Assembly (NCBI GenBank): GCA_025357545.1
Contig: JANXPB010000188.1
Coordinates: 1-64,000 of the forward strand
Source: Holophagaceae bacterium
GTDB lineage: Bacteria; Acidobacteriota; Holophagae; Holophagales; Holophagaceae
DNA: 64,000 nucleotides
Direction: 5' to 3'
Part shown: positions 38,074 through 50,139 of the stretch, piece after piece
Layout of the letters: every line of letters starts with the position of its first letter
Numbering within the stretch: position 1 is the stretch's first letter
The notes under the pieces: generated by a model
What the model was told of the DNA's origin: nothing
Database searches by the model: none
The model's input: the letters and a program-made list of their open reading frames with translations, nothing else
Position numbers and translations under genes: made by a program

Positions 38074-38478
38074 GGCTGGATCTCCGCAGTCATCATGGCT
38101 CGGAAACCCAGGCTCCGTCCAGGAGCGCGTCATCGGAACCCACCGCGCCGCGGCATGGGGGATGCCATGGGGGTTTGCGAACCCACGCTCCTGGCATCCC
38201 GGCATATGAGGTGGACGCGGCAGCCCTCCTGCTGCAAGAATCCACTAGGCCACCGGTGAAACCAGATTCCCGCGTTCTCCTCGGCGGCCTGACAGTTCCA
38301 GACTCTATCGCCCCTTCTTTCCAGGCCTTTCCAGAAACCTCTCCCGATCGGTGCCAACTGGCTGATCAGGGTTCCCGGAACCGCCGCTTCAAATCTTCCC
38401 AAACCCCATTTTCAGAATTAGGTCCAGCCACTGATCCGCGGTGCATCCGCCCAGGGCCCGGCCTTCAGGAGCACTCAT

Positions 38479-40815
38479 TTGAGCAAGAAAACCATGCTGA
38501 TCAACGCCACGGATCCCGAAGAGATCCGCGTGGCAACGCTGCTCGACGGCACCCTTCTCGATTTCGATGTGGAGTTCATCCACAACGAGAAGATCAAAGG
38601 CAACCTCTACAAAGCCAAAGTCATCCGTGTGGACCACAGCCTGCAGGCGGCTTTCATCCATTACGGCGGGCAGAAGAACGGCTTCCTGCCCCTGGGTGAA
38701 CTGCCCCGGGACATGGTAAGCCCGGACGGGCGCCGAGGGCGCATCCAGGATCTGCTCAACCGCGACCAGGAAATCCTGGTGCAGGCGGTGCGCGAAGAGA
38801 TCGGCACCAAGGGCGCGATGATGACCGCCCAGGTGAGCTTGCCGGGCCGCTACCTGGTGCTCACGCCGGGCAACCCGGTGAACGGCATCAGCCGCAAGAT
38901 CGAGAGTCGCGAGGAGCGCGAATATTTCAAGCAGCTCATCGACGAGTTGGAGATTCCCAAGAACATGGGCGTCATCGTCCGCACCGCTTCCCTCGGCGTC
39001 ACCAAGGATGATTTCCAGAAGGATCTGGAATACCTCACGGACACCTACAAAGAAGTGCTCAACCGCTACAAGCATCGCCAGGGCGCAGGGCTGGTGTGGC
39101 AGGAGGACGATGTCGTCACCCGCACCCTGCGGGACGCCTTCTCCGCCGACATGGAGGAGGTGCTGATCGACGACCTGGAGACCTTCCAGACCGCCCAGAC
39201 TTTTTTCAAGCGCACCATGCCCCAGCATGCGCACGTGGTGAAGCACTACGTCGGCAAGAAGCCGTTGTTCTCCAAGAATGGTGCGGAAGAGCAGATCGAC
39301 CGCATCTATGCCCGCAAGGTCGGGCTGCCCAGCGGCGGAGCCCTGGTGCTGGATCAGACCGAAGCCCTGGTGGCCATCGATGTGAACAGCGGCAAGACCT
39401 CCGGCGATGGTGTCGAGGACATGGCCTTCCGCACCAACATGGAAGCCGCCGAAGAGGCCGCGCGGCAGCTGCGCCTGCGGGATCTGGCTGGCCTGGTGGT
39501 CATCGACTTCATCGACATGAAGCGAGAGGGCCACTTGAAATCCGTTCAGGACAAGCTGGTGGATTGCCTGCGCGAAGACAAGGCCCGCATGGAGGTGGGG
39601 AAGATCAATCGCTTTGGCGTGCTGGTGATGACCCGCCAGCGCCTGCGGCCCTCCATCCACCAGACCAACCACGTGACCTGCGCGCAGTGCCAGGGCACTG
39701 GCCAGGTGAAGAGCCCAGAGGCGCTGCTGCTGTCCGTCATGCGCCGCCTCAAGGCGATTCTCAGTCGCGGCGACGTGAAAGAACTGCGGGTGAAGCTGGC
39801 GCCCGCCATCGCCCTGCCGGTGCTGAACCAGAAGCGCCGCGAACTGCAGGAGATGGAAGAGGCCTTCGATTCCCGGGTGGTGATCCTGCCCGACCACGAA
39901 ATCGCCTACGGCGAGATGGCTGCGGAAATCGAGCCTCGGGACGAAGAGCCGGAGGAGCGGCCCACGAAGCCCGTAGCCGATGCGAAGGCCGAGCCTGAGG
40001 AAGAGACGGTGGTGTTGGGTGGCGACAGCGCCATCTCCTTCGACAAGGCCTTGGCTGAAGGCCCCGCTGAGGGCCGCAAGTCCAAACCGCGGCCAGAGCC
40101 CAAGCACGAATTCAAGCATGACCGACGGGACGTCCAGCGGGCGGCTCTCGATGAGCGGGAGCGGCTCCGCGCCCTGTTCGAGAGCGCCAAGCCTGAGGAC
40201 GAGCAAGCCGAAGAAGGCGAGGGGGAGGGCGAAAAGGAGTCTGGCCCCTCGAAGTCCAGCCGGCGCCGGCGCCGGGGCCGGGGCGGTGCCGCCAAGGGAC
40301 CGCAGTCTGAAGCCGCCGAAACCCAGGGGGTGGCAAGCGGAAGTTCCGAACCGAATCGCGAGACGGCTGCGCCTAGATCACCCAAGGCGGCCACTCCGTC
40401 CAAGCCGACTGCCACACCGAAAGCAGAGCAGCAGCCCCGGGCGGTGATCGAGCCCCCAAAGCTATCGGGGGCAGTCGTCGCGGCCCTGATGCTGCCGGCG
40501 CCGCGCCCCAGGCGCTTGGGAACGGGAGCGTCGGTGCCCCAGGCAACTCAGGCAACTCAGGCTGAACCCATGCCGCCCACCGCCTCTCCGGCTCCGCAGG
40601 CGCCTGAGGTTTCCAAGAATTCCAAATCCAAGGCAGCCAAAAAGCCTGCCAAGGTTGAGTCCGCGCCGGTGCTTACACCGGTGGCCGATGCAACCCCATC
40701 GCCCAAGCCCGCCAAGACCGTGAAGAAGCCCAAGAAGGCCGAATCCGCTGAGGCTGAGGTCCCTGTTCCCAAGCTCAAACCCAAGGCGCCCGCGAAGAAG
40801 AAATCCAAAGAGTAG
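38479..40815 (+). CDS. Ribonuclease E/G with long disordered C-terminal tail
   Basis: FIHNEKIKGNLYKAKVIRVDHSLQAAFIHYGGQKNGFLPLGE; GGALVLDQTEALVAIDVNSGK; Zn-link-like TCAQCQGTGQV. Confidence 0.94.
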   Translation: MSKKTMLINATDPEEIRVATLLDGTLLDFDVEFIHNEKIKGNLYKAKVIRVDHSLQAAFIHYGGQKNGFLPLGELPRDMVSPDGRRGRIQDLLNRDQEILVQAVREEIGTKGAMMTAQVSLPGRYLVLTPGNPVNGISRKIESREEREYFKQLIDELEIPKNMGVIVRTASLGVTKDDFQKDLEYLTDTYKEVLNRYKHRQGAGLVWQEDDVVTRTLRDAFSADMEEVLIDDLETFQTAQTFFKRTMPQHAHVVKHYVGKKPLFSKNGAEEQIDRIYARKVGLPSGGALVLDQTEALVAIDVNSGKTSGDGVEDMAFRTNMEAAEEAARQLRLRDLAGLVVIDFIDMKREGHLKSVQDKLVDCLREDKARMEVGKINRFGVLVMTRQRLRPSIHQTNHVTCAQCQGTGQVKSPEALLLSVMRRLKAILSRGDVKELRVKLAPAIALPVLNQKRRELQEMEEAFDSRVVILPDHEIAYGEMAAEIEPRDEEPEERPTKPVADAKAEPEEETVVLGGDSAISFDKALAEGPAEGRKSKPRPEPKHEFKHDRRDVQRAALDERERLRALFESAKPEDEQAEEGEGEGEKESGPSKSSRRRRRGRGGAAKGPQSEAAETQGVASGSSEPNRETAAPRSPKAATPSKPTATPKAEQQPRAVIEPPKLSGAVVAALMLPAPRPRRLGTGASVPQATQATQAEPMPPTASPAPQAPEVSKNSKSKAAKKPAKVESAPVLTPVADATPSPKPAKTVKKPKKAESAEAEVPVPKLKPKAPAKKKSKE

Positions 40816-40839
40816 GCGCGGCTCAGGCATAGTCTTCTC

Positions 40840-41571
40840 ATGTCCCTGGCGGTCCAGTCACTGTTCGCATCCCTGGCCACCCTCCTTGGAGGTTGGCTGG
40901 TGGTGCGCTTCCTCCAGGGCCGCGCCACGACCATGCGGCTCATCTCGGGGGTCGCGGCGGGCTACCTGCTGTCGACGGCCCTGATCCGCGTTATTCCCGA
41001 AAGCATGGAACGGGGTGGCGAGGGTGCGGCCTACTGGGTGCTCGGCGGCTTCATGCTGGTGCATGTGATGGAGCACGGGATCACGCCCCATTTCCACTAC
41101 GGCGAGGAGACCCACTCCGAAGGCGGCCCCATGGCGGGCATCATGGCCCTGGTGGGGCTCTCGTTGCACAGCTTCATGGACGGCCTGGCGCTGGCGGCGG
41201 CCTACCACACCCACACCGGCAGCAATCTCGGCCTCTTCATGTTCCTGGCGGTGCTGTTGCACCGCATTCCCGAAGGCGCGACCATCTCCAGCATTTTTCT
41301 CATGCGGGGGTTTGGCAACCGCGGCGCGCTGTTGGCAGCGGCGGGCCTGGCGGCCGCGACGCTGCTGGGCGCCCTGAGCCAGTCGGCCTTGAGCCTGGAC
41401 CCCGCCCCGGTGCTGGCCATGGCCGCCGGCTTGGTGATCTACGTGGCCAGCTCCGACCTCCTGCCGGAAGTGCAGAAGGAGCGGGGGTGGAAAAGCACCT
41501 TGGCGCTGCTCTCGGGCTTCGGCCTCTTTCTGCTCACGGCCCTCATCGCCCCCCACCGGCACGGCGGCTGA
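40840..41571 (+). CDS. ZIP family metal transporter
   Basis: MALVGLSLHSFMDGLALAAAYH; LHRIPEGATISSIFL. Confidence 0.88.
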   Translation: MSLAVQSLFASLATLLGGWLVVRFLQGRATTMRLISGVAAGYLLSTALIRVIPESMERGGEGAAYWVLGGFMLVHVMEHGITPHFHYGEETHSEGGPMAGIMALVGLSLHSFMDGLALAAAYHTHTGSNLGLFMFLAVLLHRIPEGATISSIFLMRGFGNRGALLAAAGLAAATLLGALSQSALSLDPAPVLAMAAGLVIYVASSDLLPEVQKERGWKSTLALLSGFGLFLLTALIAPHRHGG

Positions 41572-41577
41572 GGCGTT

Positions 41578-43914
41578 ATGGGGCCCGGGGCGCGAACTCT
41601 GAGATGGCCCAGCTTGGCGGTTTTGCTGGCGGCTTCGTCCTGGTCGGGCTTGCTGTCCCAGGGTCTGCCGGCGTTGCCCGAGGTCCGGCCGCTACCGCCC
41701 ATGCCCGATGCCATCGAGCTGCTGCCGCTCCTGCCCTTCGATCCCGGCGGCGAATCCTCCCGGCGCCTGCCCTTCCATTGGCGCGGGCAGAAGGTGGTCG
41801 AGAGCGATGATGCCTGGAGCCTGGAGGGCGGGGCAGTGGAGACCGATGAGGTGCTGCTGCTGGCGGACCGCATCCGCTACCAACCCTCCACCGGACAGCT
41901 GGAAGCCGAAGGCCACATCCGCCTGGAGGCGCCGGACCTGCGCTTGCGTTGCGACCGCCTGAGCATGGACTGGAAGCGCCAGGTCGGCGAGGCGCGGGCC
42001 TTGGTGCTGGAACTCCCGCCGGACTGGGTGCTCCGCTCGGACCGGGTCAGCTTCACCACCCTGAAACACTGGGACTTCAACCGGGTGGAGCTGAGTCCCT
42101 GCCCCCAGGAAGAGCCCGGGTGGCGGGCCCAGCTTTCGGAATTGAAACTCGACCTGGACGGCTTCGCCACGCTGCACAATGCCCGCGTCCTGGTGGGGAA
42201 AGTGCCGGTGCTCTATGTGCCCTGGGCCATCTATCCCGCCAAGGCGCAGCGCAGCTCCGGCCTCCTGCCGCCGCTGCTCGGGTTCAGCGGGCGCCTGGGC
42301 GCGACCCTCGGCCTGAATTATTTTCAAGTCATCAACGAAAGTTCGGACGCCACCTTCTCGCCGGAATATTTTTCCAAACAAGGTGTGCTGTGGGGGCTGG
42401 AATCCCGCTGGAACCCCGAGCCCACGCACCAGGGCAGCTTCCAGGGGCAGGTGATCCATGAACGCAGCAGCGGCGAGAAGCGGTACCGCTATGGGTTGAA
42501 GGAAGTCTGGCAGCGGGAGGACGGCTGGCAGCTCACCGCCGACATCAACCAGGCCTCGGACAGCCTCATCGACGCGGACTATGGGCGTGGGCCGGGGCAG
42601 CTCGGCACGCGGCCCTTCGACAGCGCCTTCTACCTGGGCAAAAGTTTTCAGCGGGCCAGCTTCTCCTTGTCGGCCCAAGAGCAGCGGAGCTTCTTCCTGC
42701 AGGACGACCCTTTCTTCCGTCCCGATTTCCCAAGCTCGCTGAAACGCCAGGTACTGCCCCAGGTGGAGGCCCGGCTTTTCCCGGTGCCCTTCGGCGATTT
42801 CTACCTGGACGGTTCCTGGCGCACGGGCCGCCTCAGCTACAAGATCCAGACCGGGGAAAACGAGCCCGAAGGTCGTTACACCTGGGGCCGGGACGACGCG
42901 GTGCTGAGGGCTCACGGTCGCCTGGGCCAGTGGGGGCCCTTCCGCGCCGATGCCCAGATTCTGGGCCGGTACACCCGCTATGGCGCCACGTTGAAGGACG
43001 CCATTTTCGATCCCCGAGGCGGCACCAGCGGCACCGAGTTGGACCCCGCGATCAACCCCGCCTTCGACCCGTTCCGCGTGGAGGGCGCTTCCACCAAGCG
43101 ATTCCTCAGTTCCTTGAAACTGCAGTTTTCAGGACCGCAGGTGGGAAGAACCTATGAAAAGGTGTCCCTGTGGGGCTACACCGGGGACGTGCGCCATGTG
43201 ATGGAACCTTTCGTCGCCTTCATCCAGAACAGCAACTTCGGGCTGGCGGGGCGCCTGCCGCGCTTCGACGAGGTGGATGCCCAGCCGGGCGTGGACGGCA
43301 GCGCCATGGGCGAGCAGAGTGTCGAGCTGGGCATGAAACAGCACTTCATGGGACGGCCCGCCGTGGGGCAGCCCTTCGCGGACCTAATCCGCTGGCGCAT
43401 CGGCACGAAGTACCATTTCCATCCGCTCCTGCTGGGTGATGGGCGGTTCAAGAAGGGGCTCGGGTCCGTGGACAGCAATATCGACCTGGAGCCCAGCGAG
43501 ACCTTTCGCCTCAGCTTCAAGCGCTCCGCCGACCTGGTGGACGGCGGCGCGGACAATTCCCTCACGGCCGAATTCAAGCGGGAGGATGGCAGCCGATTGA
43601 ACTTGGCCATCTTCTCCACAGGCATCAACCGTTTTTTGGTGCGGCAGGAGGGACTGCAAATCGGCGGCCTCCAGCGGATCCTGGATGACCGGCTGCGGTT
43701 GGAGTTCAGCGCGAACTACGACATCAAGAGCCATGGTTTCGCCTATAGCCAGGTGGCCCTGGCCTACGTCACGCCCTGTGTGGCCACCACGCTGCGCTTC
43801 TCCCATGTAGCGCTGGCGGTGCCCTTCAAGGGGGGCGCCACCGGCAAGGAGGACCGCGTGGACTTGGTGCTGACGTTAAGGGGCCTTGGCGATCTGTTCA
43901 CGCTGAGGCAATGA
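41578..43914 (+). CDS. lptD: LPS-assembly outer-membrane protein LptD
   Basis: OstA-like YQPSTGQLEAEGHIRLEAPDLRLRCDRLSMD, VLYVPWAIYPAKAQRSSGLLPPLLGFSGRLGATLGLNYF; beta-barrel C-terminus. Confidence 0.88.
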   Translation: MGPGARTLRWPSLAVLLAASSWSGLLSQGLPALPEVRPLPPMPDAIELLPLLPFDPGGESSRRLPFHWRGQKVVESDDAWSLEGGAVETDEVLLLADRIRYQPSTGQLEAEGHIRLEAPDLRLRCDRLSMDWKRQVGEARALVLELPPDWVLRSDRVSFTTLKHWDFNRVELSPCPQEEPGWRAQLSELKLDLDGFATLHNARVLVGKVPVLYVPWAIYPAKAQRSSGLLPPLLGFSGRLGATLGLNYFQVINESSDATFSPEYFSKQGVLWGLESRWNPEPTHQGSFQGQVIHERSSGEKRYRYGLKEVWQREDGWQLTADINQASDSLIDADYGRGPGQLGTRPFDSAFYLGKSFQRASFSLSAQEQRSFFLQDDPFFRPDFPSSLKRQVLPQVEARLFPVPFGDFYLDGSWRTGRLSYKIQTGENEPEGRYTWGRDDAVLRAHGRLGQWGPFRADAQILGRYTRYGATLKDAIFDPRGGTSGTELDPAINPAFDPFRVEGASTKRFLSSLKLQFSGPQVGRTYEKVSLWGYTGDVRHVMEPFVAFIQNSNFGLAGRLPRFDEVDAQPGVDGSAMGEQSVELGMKQHFMGRPAVGQPFADLIRWRIGTKYHFHPLLLGDGRFKKGLGSVDSNIDLEPSETFRLSFKRSADLVDGGADNSLTAEFKREDGSRLNLAIFSTGINRFLVRQEGLQIGGLQRILDDRLRLEFSANYDIKSHGFAYSQVALAYVTPCVATTLRFSHVALAVPFKGGATGKEDRVDLVLTLRGLGDLFTLRQ

Positions 43915-44002
43915 GCGGGGAGGCTCCCCCCAGGATCAATGGCGGTCAAGTTTGGCGCGCAGCCTGGAGGCAACGGACGACAAGCGGCCACTGCTCAATC
44001 GA

Positions 44003-45337
44003 CTATTCCGCCACCACCACGCAATTCCGCCCGCGGTTCTTGGCCTGGTACAGGGCTTTATCCACCGCTACGAAAAGGCTCTTGTAGCCCGACGGCCCTG
44101 GGGCGCCCACGCCGAAGCTCATGCTGGAGGTGATGGACTGGCCTCCGTCCATGATGAGCGGCTCTGCCTCGATCCGCCGCCGGAGTTTTTCCGCCACGCT
44201 CTCCCCCACCTTCAGATTCGTTTCGGTGAGGAGCACGGCGAATTCCTCCCCGCCGATGCGGAAGGCCAGGTCGGATTTCCTCAAGGATTGGCGGATCAGT
44301 GCCGTCAGCGACTTGAGCACCTCGTCCCCGGTGCCGTGGCCGAAACGGTCGTTGATGAGCTTGAAGTGGTCGAGGTCCCCCAGGATCAGCACGAAGGGCC
44401 GCTTGTGGCGTTCCCACTGGTGGATGGCGTGCTCCAGGTTCTGGTCGAAGGCCCGGCGGTTGAGGAGCTGGGTCAAAGGGTCCGTCAGCACTTCACTGCG
44501 CAGCGAAGCGGCCTCGATTTCCAGCATGGTGCGCCGCTCCCGCAGGTCGTTGATCTGGCGGTCGAATTCGAGCTTCACTCGCTTGGCGTGCATCCATTCC
44601 AGTCCGCGGCGGCAGGCGTGCAGCAGGCGTGGCCCCGAAAGTGGCACCGGCAGCCAGTCTCCAGCCCCGGCTAGGAGCAACTTGCGCTCCATGGCCTCAT
44701 CCTCCACCCGGCCGATGAGAATCGTGAAGGGAGGATCTTCTTCTTCCCGGAGGGCTTGAAGCAGCCTCAGGGCCCGTTCCCCCGAAGGGTCGAGGCCCAG
44801 CAGCACCAGCGGTGCTTTGTAGGTGTTCCGGTCCGCCAGAAAGCGGGCAGTGGGGTGGATGCTCAATTCGAAGCGGAAGGGCTGGAGCAGATCCGGTAAT
44901 TTCTTGGCGATACCCGAGGGCAAACCCGTGGCGCTCACCGGAACCGCCCGGCCAGCGCGGTCGGGATCGCCCTCCATCACCGGTTCCAGTTGATGCAGCA
45001 GCTGGTGGATGGTGCTGGCTGCCGCCACGAAGCCATCGCCATCCGCCTCGCGCAGACGCTCGAGATCCGCCAGGGTCGGCGGTTCCTTGAGGATGATGTA
45101 GATCGGCAGATTGTGGAAAAGCGCCCGGCTTTCGCCGCGCATCAGATGGCAGAACCGGAAGCCGTCCAGAGGATCGCCACTGCCGTCCACGAGCATGAGC
45201 TGGGCTTCATTCCAAGCCTCGGTGGCCAGGGCGCTGAGGGCGTCCGGCAGGTGGCTCACCCGATGGCCAGCCCCTTCGTAGGCCATGCGAAGGCGCTCGA
45301 CGAGGGTTGCATGCTCTGTGATGGCGACAATGTTCAT
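44003..45337 (-). CDS. GGDEF diguanylate cyclase with N-terminal receiver-like domains
   Basis: DPLTQLLNRRAFDQNLEHAI; FRIGGEEFAVLLTETN. Confidence 0.93.
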   Translation of the reverse strand: MNIVAITEHATLVERLRMAYEGAGHRVSHLPDALSALATEAWNEAQLMLVDGSGDPLDGFRFCHLMRGESRALFHNLPIYIILKEPPTLADLERLREADGDGFVAAASTIHQLLHQLEPVMEGDPDRAGRAVPVSATGLPSGIAKKLPDLLQPFRFELSIHPTARFLADRNTYKAPLVLLGLDPSGERALRLLQALREEEDPPFTILIGRVEDEAMERKLLLAGAGDWLPVPLSGPRLLHACRRGLEWMHAKRVKLEFDRQINDLRERRTMLEIEAASLRSEVLTDPLTQLLNRRAFDQNLEHAIHQWERHKRPFVLILGDLDHFKLINDRFGHGTGDEVLKSLTALIRQSLRKSDLAFRIGGEEFAVLLTETNLKVGESVAEKLRRRIEAEPLIMDGGQSITSSMSFGVGAPGPSGYKSLFVAVDKALYQAKNRGRNCVVVAE

Positions 45338-45420
45338 GGGGCGTTCAGGGGACCTAGTTCAGGGGATCTGAAGAGAATAACGGGCCCAGTGGGCCTAGGG
45401 CGCGAAAAGGCGGTCTGGCC

Positions 45421-46563
45421 CTAGATATAGGCCCGGCCCAGTCGGCGGTGTAGCGCGCAGGTCAACTCGTAGGGGATGGTGCCCAGCAGGTGGGCCATGC
45501 GTTCCACACTGTGGGGGGCGCCCGTGTCGTTGCTGTACAGGACCATGGGTTCGTTGGGGGCTATGGGCACCCCCGAGGGCAGGGCGACGGTGAGGTAGTC
45601 CATGGAAACCCGGCCGACCACCGGGTAGGTAGCCCCGCCGAAGCCCACCACCGCCCGATTTCCGAGGTCGCGGCGGTAGCCATCCGCATAGCCGCAGCCC
45701 AAGGTGGCGATCTGCAGGGGCTGGGGCGCGACAAAAGTGCGGCCATAGCCCACGGCGGTGCCCGCGGGGACCGTCTTCACCCGGGCCACCTCGGCGATGA
45801 GTTCGAGGGCTGGCTCCAGGCCCAGGGCATGGCCCTCGGCGATGCAGGTGAGGCCGTAGAGCGCCAGGCCGGGCCGGGCATGGGTGTCGTCGTCCAGGTA
45901 CCCACGCAGCAGTCCATCGCTGTTGGCATGGTGGGCCTGCGGGAAGGCGAAGCCGGCGTCCTGGAGCAGGCTCCGGCAGGTCTCGAAGGTCCTGCGCTGC
46001 CGATCAGAGAAGCCCCGGTCGGGATCATCCGAAGTGGCGAAGTGGCCCATGAGGCCCTCCAGCCAAGGAGCCAGGGCGCGCAGCCCGTCCAGGCATTCCC
46101 CCAGCTCTGAAGGCAGGAACCCGAACCGGCCCATGCCCGTGTCGAGCTTGAGGTGCAGCTTGACCGGGTGCGCGGGCAGCAGGCCTGCGTAGGCCTCGAG
46201 GCTTTCGGGGCCCACCAAAGCCACGGTGAGGCCATGCAGCGAAGCCAGGGGCAGGGCCTCGGCCCGCAAGCCTCCCAGCACGAGGATCGGGCCCCGGAGG
46301 CCCCCCTCCCTCAATTCCAGGGCTTCCTCGAGATTTGACACCGCAAGGCCGGCAGCGCCCGCGGCCTCAAGGGCCTGGCCCACCCGGACGGCGCCATGAC
46401 CGTAGGCGTTGGCCTTGATGACCCCCCAGATACCCCGATCCCCTGCGATCTGCTGCAGGCGAGCGAAATTGCGGGTGATGCGTCCGAGGGAGATCTCCGC
46501 GCGCAGAGCGCGGCCTTCGGGCCTGGGGCGCAAGGGCGAAAGGGCATCGGCGGTCACATTCAT
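45421..46563 (-). CDS. alr: Alanine racemase
   Basis: WGVIKANAYGHGAVRVGQAL; KLHLKLDTGMGRFGF; GRVSMDYLTV. Confidence 0.95.
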   Translation of the reverse strand: MNVTADALSPLRPRPEGRALRAEISLGRITRNFARLQQIAGDRGIWGVIKANAYGHGAVRVGQALEAAGAAGLAVSNLEEALELREGGLRGPILVLGGLRAEALPLASLHGLTVALVGPESLEAYAGLLPAHPVKLHLKLDTGMGRFGFLPSELGECLDGLRALAPWLEGLMGHFATSDDPDRGFSDRQRRTFETCRSLLQDAGFAFPQAHHANSDGLLRGYLDDDTHARPGLALYGLTCIAEGHALGLEPALELIAEVARVKTVPAGTAVGYGRTFVAPQPLQIATLGCGYADGYRRDLGNRAVVGFGGATYPVVGRVSMDYLTVALPSGVPIAPNEPMVLYSNDTGAPHSVERMAHLLGTIPYELTCALHRRLGRAYI

Positions 46564-46584
46564 GGGTGGATCCAGCCTAACCCG

Positions 46585-48312
46585 TCAGCCCAGGAAATAG
46601 TCCAACAGCGAGGCTTCCTCGTCCACGGTGGCGACGAGGTGTCGTACTTTGGGCCGGCCCTGGGAGGCCATGCGGTAGGCCGCCGCAAGGTGCACCCGGT
46701 CCTCCACCGTGGCCCGGTGGTGCTGGCGCAGATGCTCGCCCCAGCTGGAGCTGAAATAGGACTCCAGAAAGACTTGGGTGCCCTCCGCGCCGGGGGGTTC
46801 GTGGAACAGCGACCAGCGGACCGCGCCATCGCGGATGCGGATGCGCCGCACCTCGCCCATCGCTTCGCGGAAGGCCGGCGCCTTGTCAACCGGTATGCAG
46901 TATTCCAGCGAGACCAGGATCGGGCCGGCCTCCGGGGGGATGGGCGCGGCGGGATGAGGCTCGGAGCGGTGGGGGCTCATGTCCACCTCATGCTCCAGGG
47001 CATCGATATGGAGTCGGCCGATGAACAGCAGCACCAGGGCCATGCCGAGGGCCGCGTAGCCGAAGGACCTGACGAGCCCCACCCGCTGGGCCACGGCCCC
47101 CCAGAAGGCCGCTCCCAGGGCCATGGCGCCGCCCCAGGTGGTGATGTAGGTGCCGAAGGCCCGGGCCTTCACCCAAGGCGGCACCGAGAGCTGGATGCCG
47201 GTGTTCATGGTGGAGAGCGTGGAATTCCAGCCTATGCCGCAGAAGAAGAGCGCAATGCCTACCGGCACGGGCCGCGGGAACAGGGCGATGCAGAGCAGGG
47301 CGGAGGCGAAGACCAGCGTGGAGCCCGCCAGGAGCTGGTTGGTGCTGAAGCGGGCCCGCAGCGGCGCGAAGAAGAGGGTGGCCAGCACTGCGCCCGCGCC
47401 GATGCAGCCCAGCAGCAGGCCGAAGGCCGAAGAGCTCAAGGACAGCTCGTGGATGGCGAGGGAGGGGGTCAGGGAGAAAATGATGCCCGCGAACCACACG
47501 AAGCCCAGAGCCCGGATCAGGATCACCTGGAGCGGCCGGCTGTTGCGGACATAGCGCATGCCTACCTTCATCGCCGCGGTGAAGCGCTCAGCGGGCAAGT
47601 CCGTGGGGGCCGCCTTGCGCTTCCAGCCCCGCAGCACCAGCACGGTGCCCATGAAGGAGACCGCGTTGAGCGCGAAGGCCCAGCCGGGCCCCATCCAGGC
47701 CACCACAAAGCCGCCCAGGGCGGGGCCCGCGGCGCGGCTCACATTGTAGCTGGCGGAGTTGAGGGTAACCCCCGCTGGGATCTGCCGGCGGGGCAGGATC
47801 TCAGGGATGATGGCCGACCAGGTGGGCGCGTTCACCGCGGCGCCGATGCCCAGGAGCAGGGACATGACCAGGAGCACCGCGGGACTGATGTGGCGGGTAA
47901 AGGTGAGCGCCGCGAGGGCCCCGGCCACGAGCATCATGTAGGCTTGCGCGGCGATGAGCAGCTTCCGCCGGTCCAGGATGTCGGCGATGGCGCCTGCGGC
48001 CAGGGCCAGGGCCAGCATGGGCAGGGTGCTGCCGGTCTCGATGAGGGAGATCAGCAGTGGCGATTTGGTGAGCTCCGCCATCTGCCACTTCTCACCGATG
48101 GTCTGGATCCAGGTGCCGATATTGGAAGCGGTGGCCGCGATCCAGATGGCCAGGAAGAGCTTGCTGCGCAAGGGCTCCCAAGGGCTGCAGGTGAGTCCCT
48201 CGGGCGCGTCGGTAGGTGTGGCAGCGTAGCTCAACGGATTTTCCTGGGTGCTTCGAGCATAACGAAGCCCTGCATGGGCGGGGCTCCAAAACGCACGGGG
48301 TGCCAGGGGCAT
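46585..48312 (-). CDS. MFS transporter (DUF894/MFS_3 type) with C-terminal ABM-like domain; start uncertain
   Basis: About 12 TM, FLAIWIAATASNIGTWIQTIGEKWQMAELTKSPLLISL; C-terminal VSLEYCIPVDKAPAFREAMGEV. Confidence 0.88.
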   Translation of the reverse strand: MPLAPRAFWSPAHAGLRYARSTQENPLSYAATPTDAPEGLTCSPWEPLRSKLFLAIWIAATASNIGTWIQTIGEKWQMAELTKSPLLISLIETGSTLPMLALALAAGAIADILDRRKLLIAAQAYMMLVAGALAALTFTRHISPAVLLVMSLLLGIGAAVNAPTWSAIIPEILPRRQIPAGVTLNSASYNVSRAAGPALGGFVVAWMGPGWAFALNAVSFMGTVLVLRGWKRKAAPTDLPAERFTAAMKVGMRYVRNSRPLQVILIRALGFVWFAGIIFSLTPSLAIHELSLSSSAFGLLLGCIGAGAVLATLFFAPLRARFSTNQLLAGSTLVFASALLCIALFPRPVPVGIALFFCGIGWNSTLSTMNTGIQLSVPPWVKARAFGTYITTWGGAMALGAAFWGAVAQRVGLVRSFGYAALGMALVLLFIGRLHIDALEHEVDMSPHRSEPHPAAPIPPEAGPILVSLEYCIPVDKAPAFREAMGEVRRIRIRDGAVRWSLFHEPPGAEGTQVFLESYFSSSWGEHLRQHHRATVEDRVHLAAAYRMASQGRPKVRHLVATVDEEASLLDYFLG

Positions 48313-48321
48313 TCAAGGGTG

Positions 48322-48387
48322 GCGAATCCTGTTCGCATCCCTGCGGGATGTGCCTTCGGCCCTTCGGGCCTCAGCTCACAAATTCGC
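48322..48387. repeat. Nested palindromic sequence between MFS gene and rpoD
   Basis: Outer GCGAAT/ATTCGC (48322-48327/48382-48387) enclosing CATCCC-TGC-GGGATG and GGCCC-TTC-GGGCC hairpins. Confidence 0.45.
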
Positions 48388-48414
48388 GAGATGAACGATC
48401 GTGGTTGCCCGCGT

Positions 48415-50139
<1,725 letters not shown>

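Noticed and set aside
38389-40206. 605-aa minus-strand ORF
   Set aside because: Antisense shadow of the RNase E/G gene, which has clear family motifs.
40540-40562. Short GGCAACTCA tandem repeat in the RNase E/G tail as a CRISPR-like or regulatory repeat
   Set aside because: Only two short in-frame copies encoding ATQATQ in a disordered tail; ordinary low-complexity coding.
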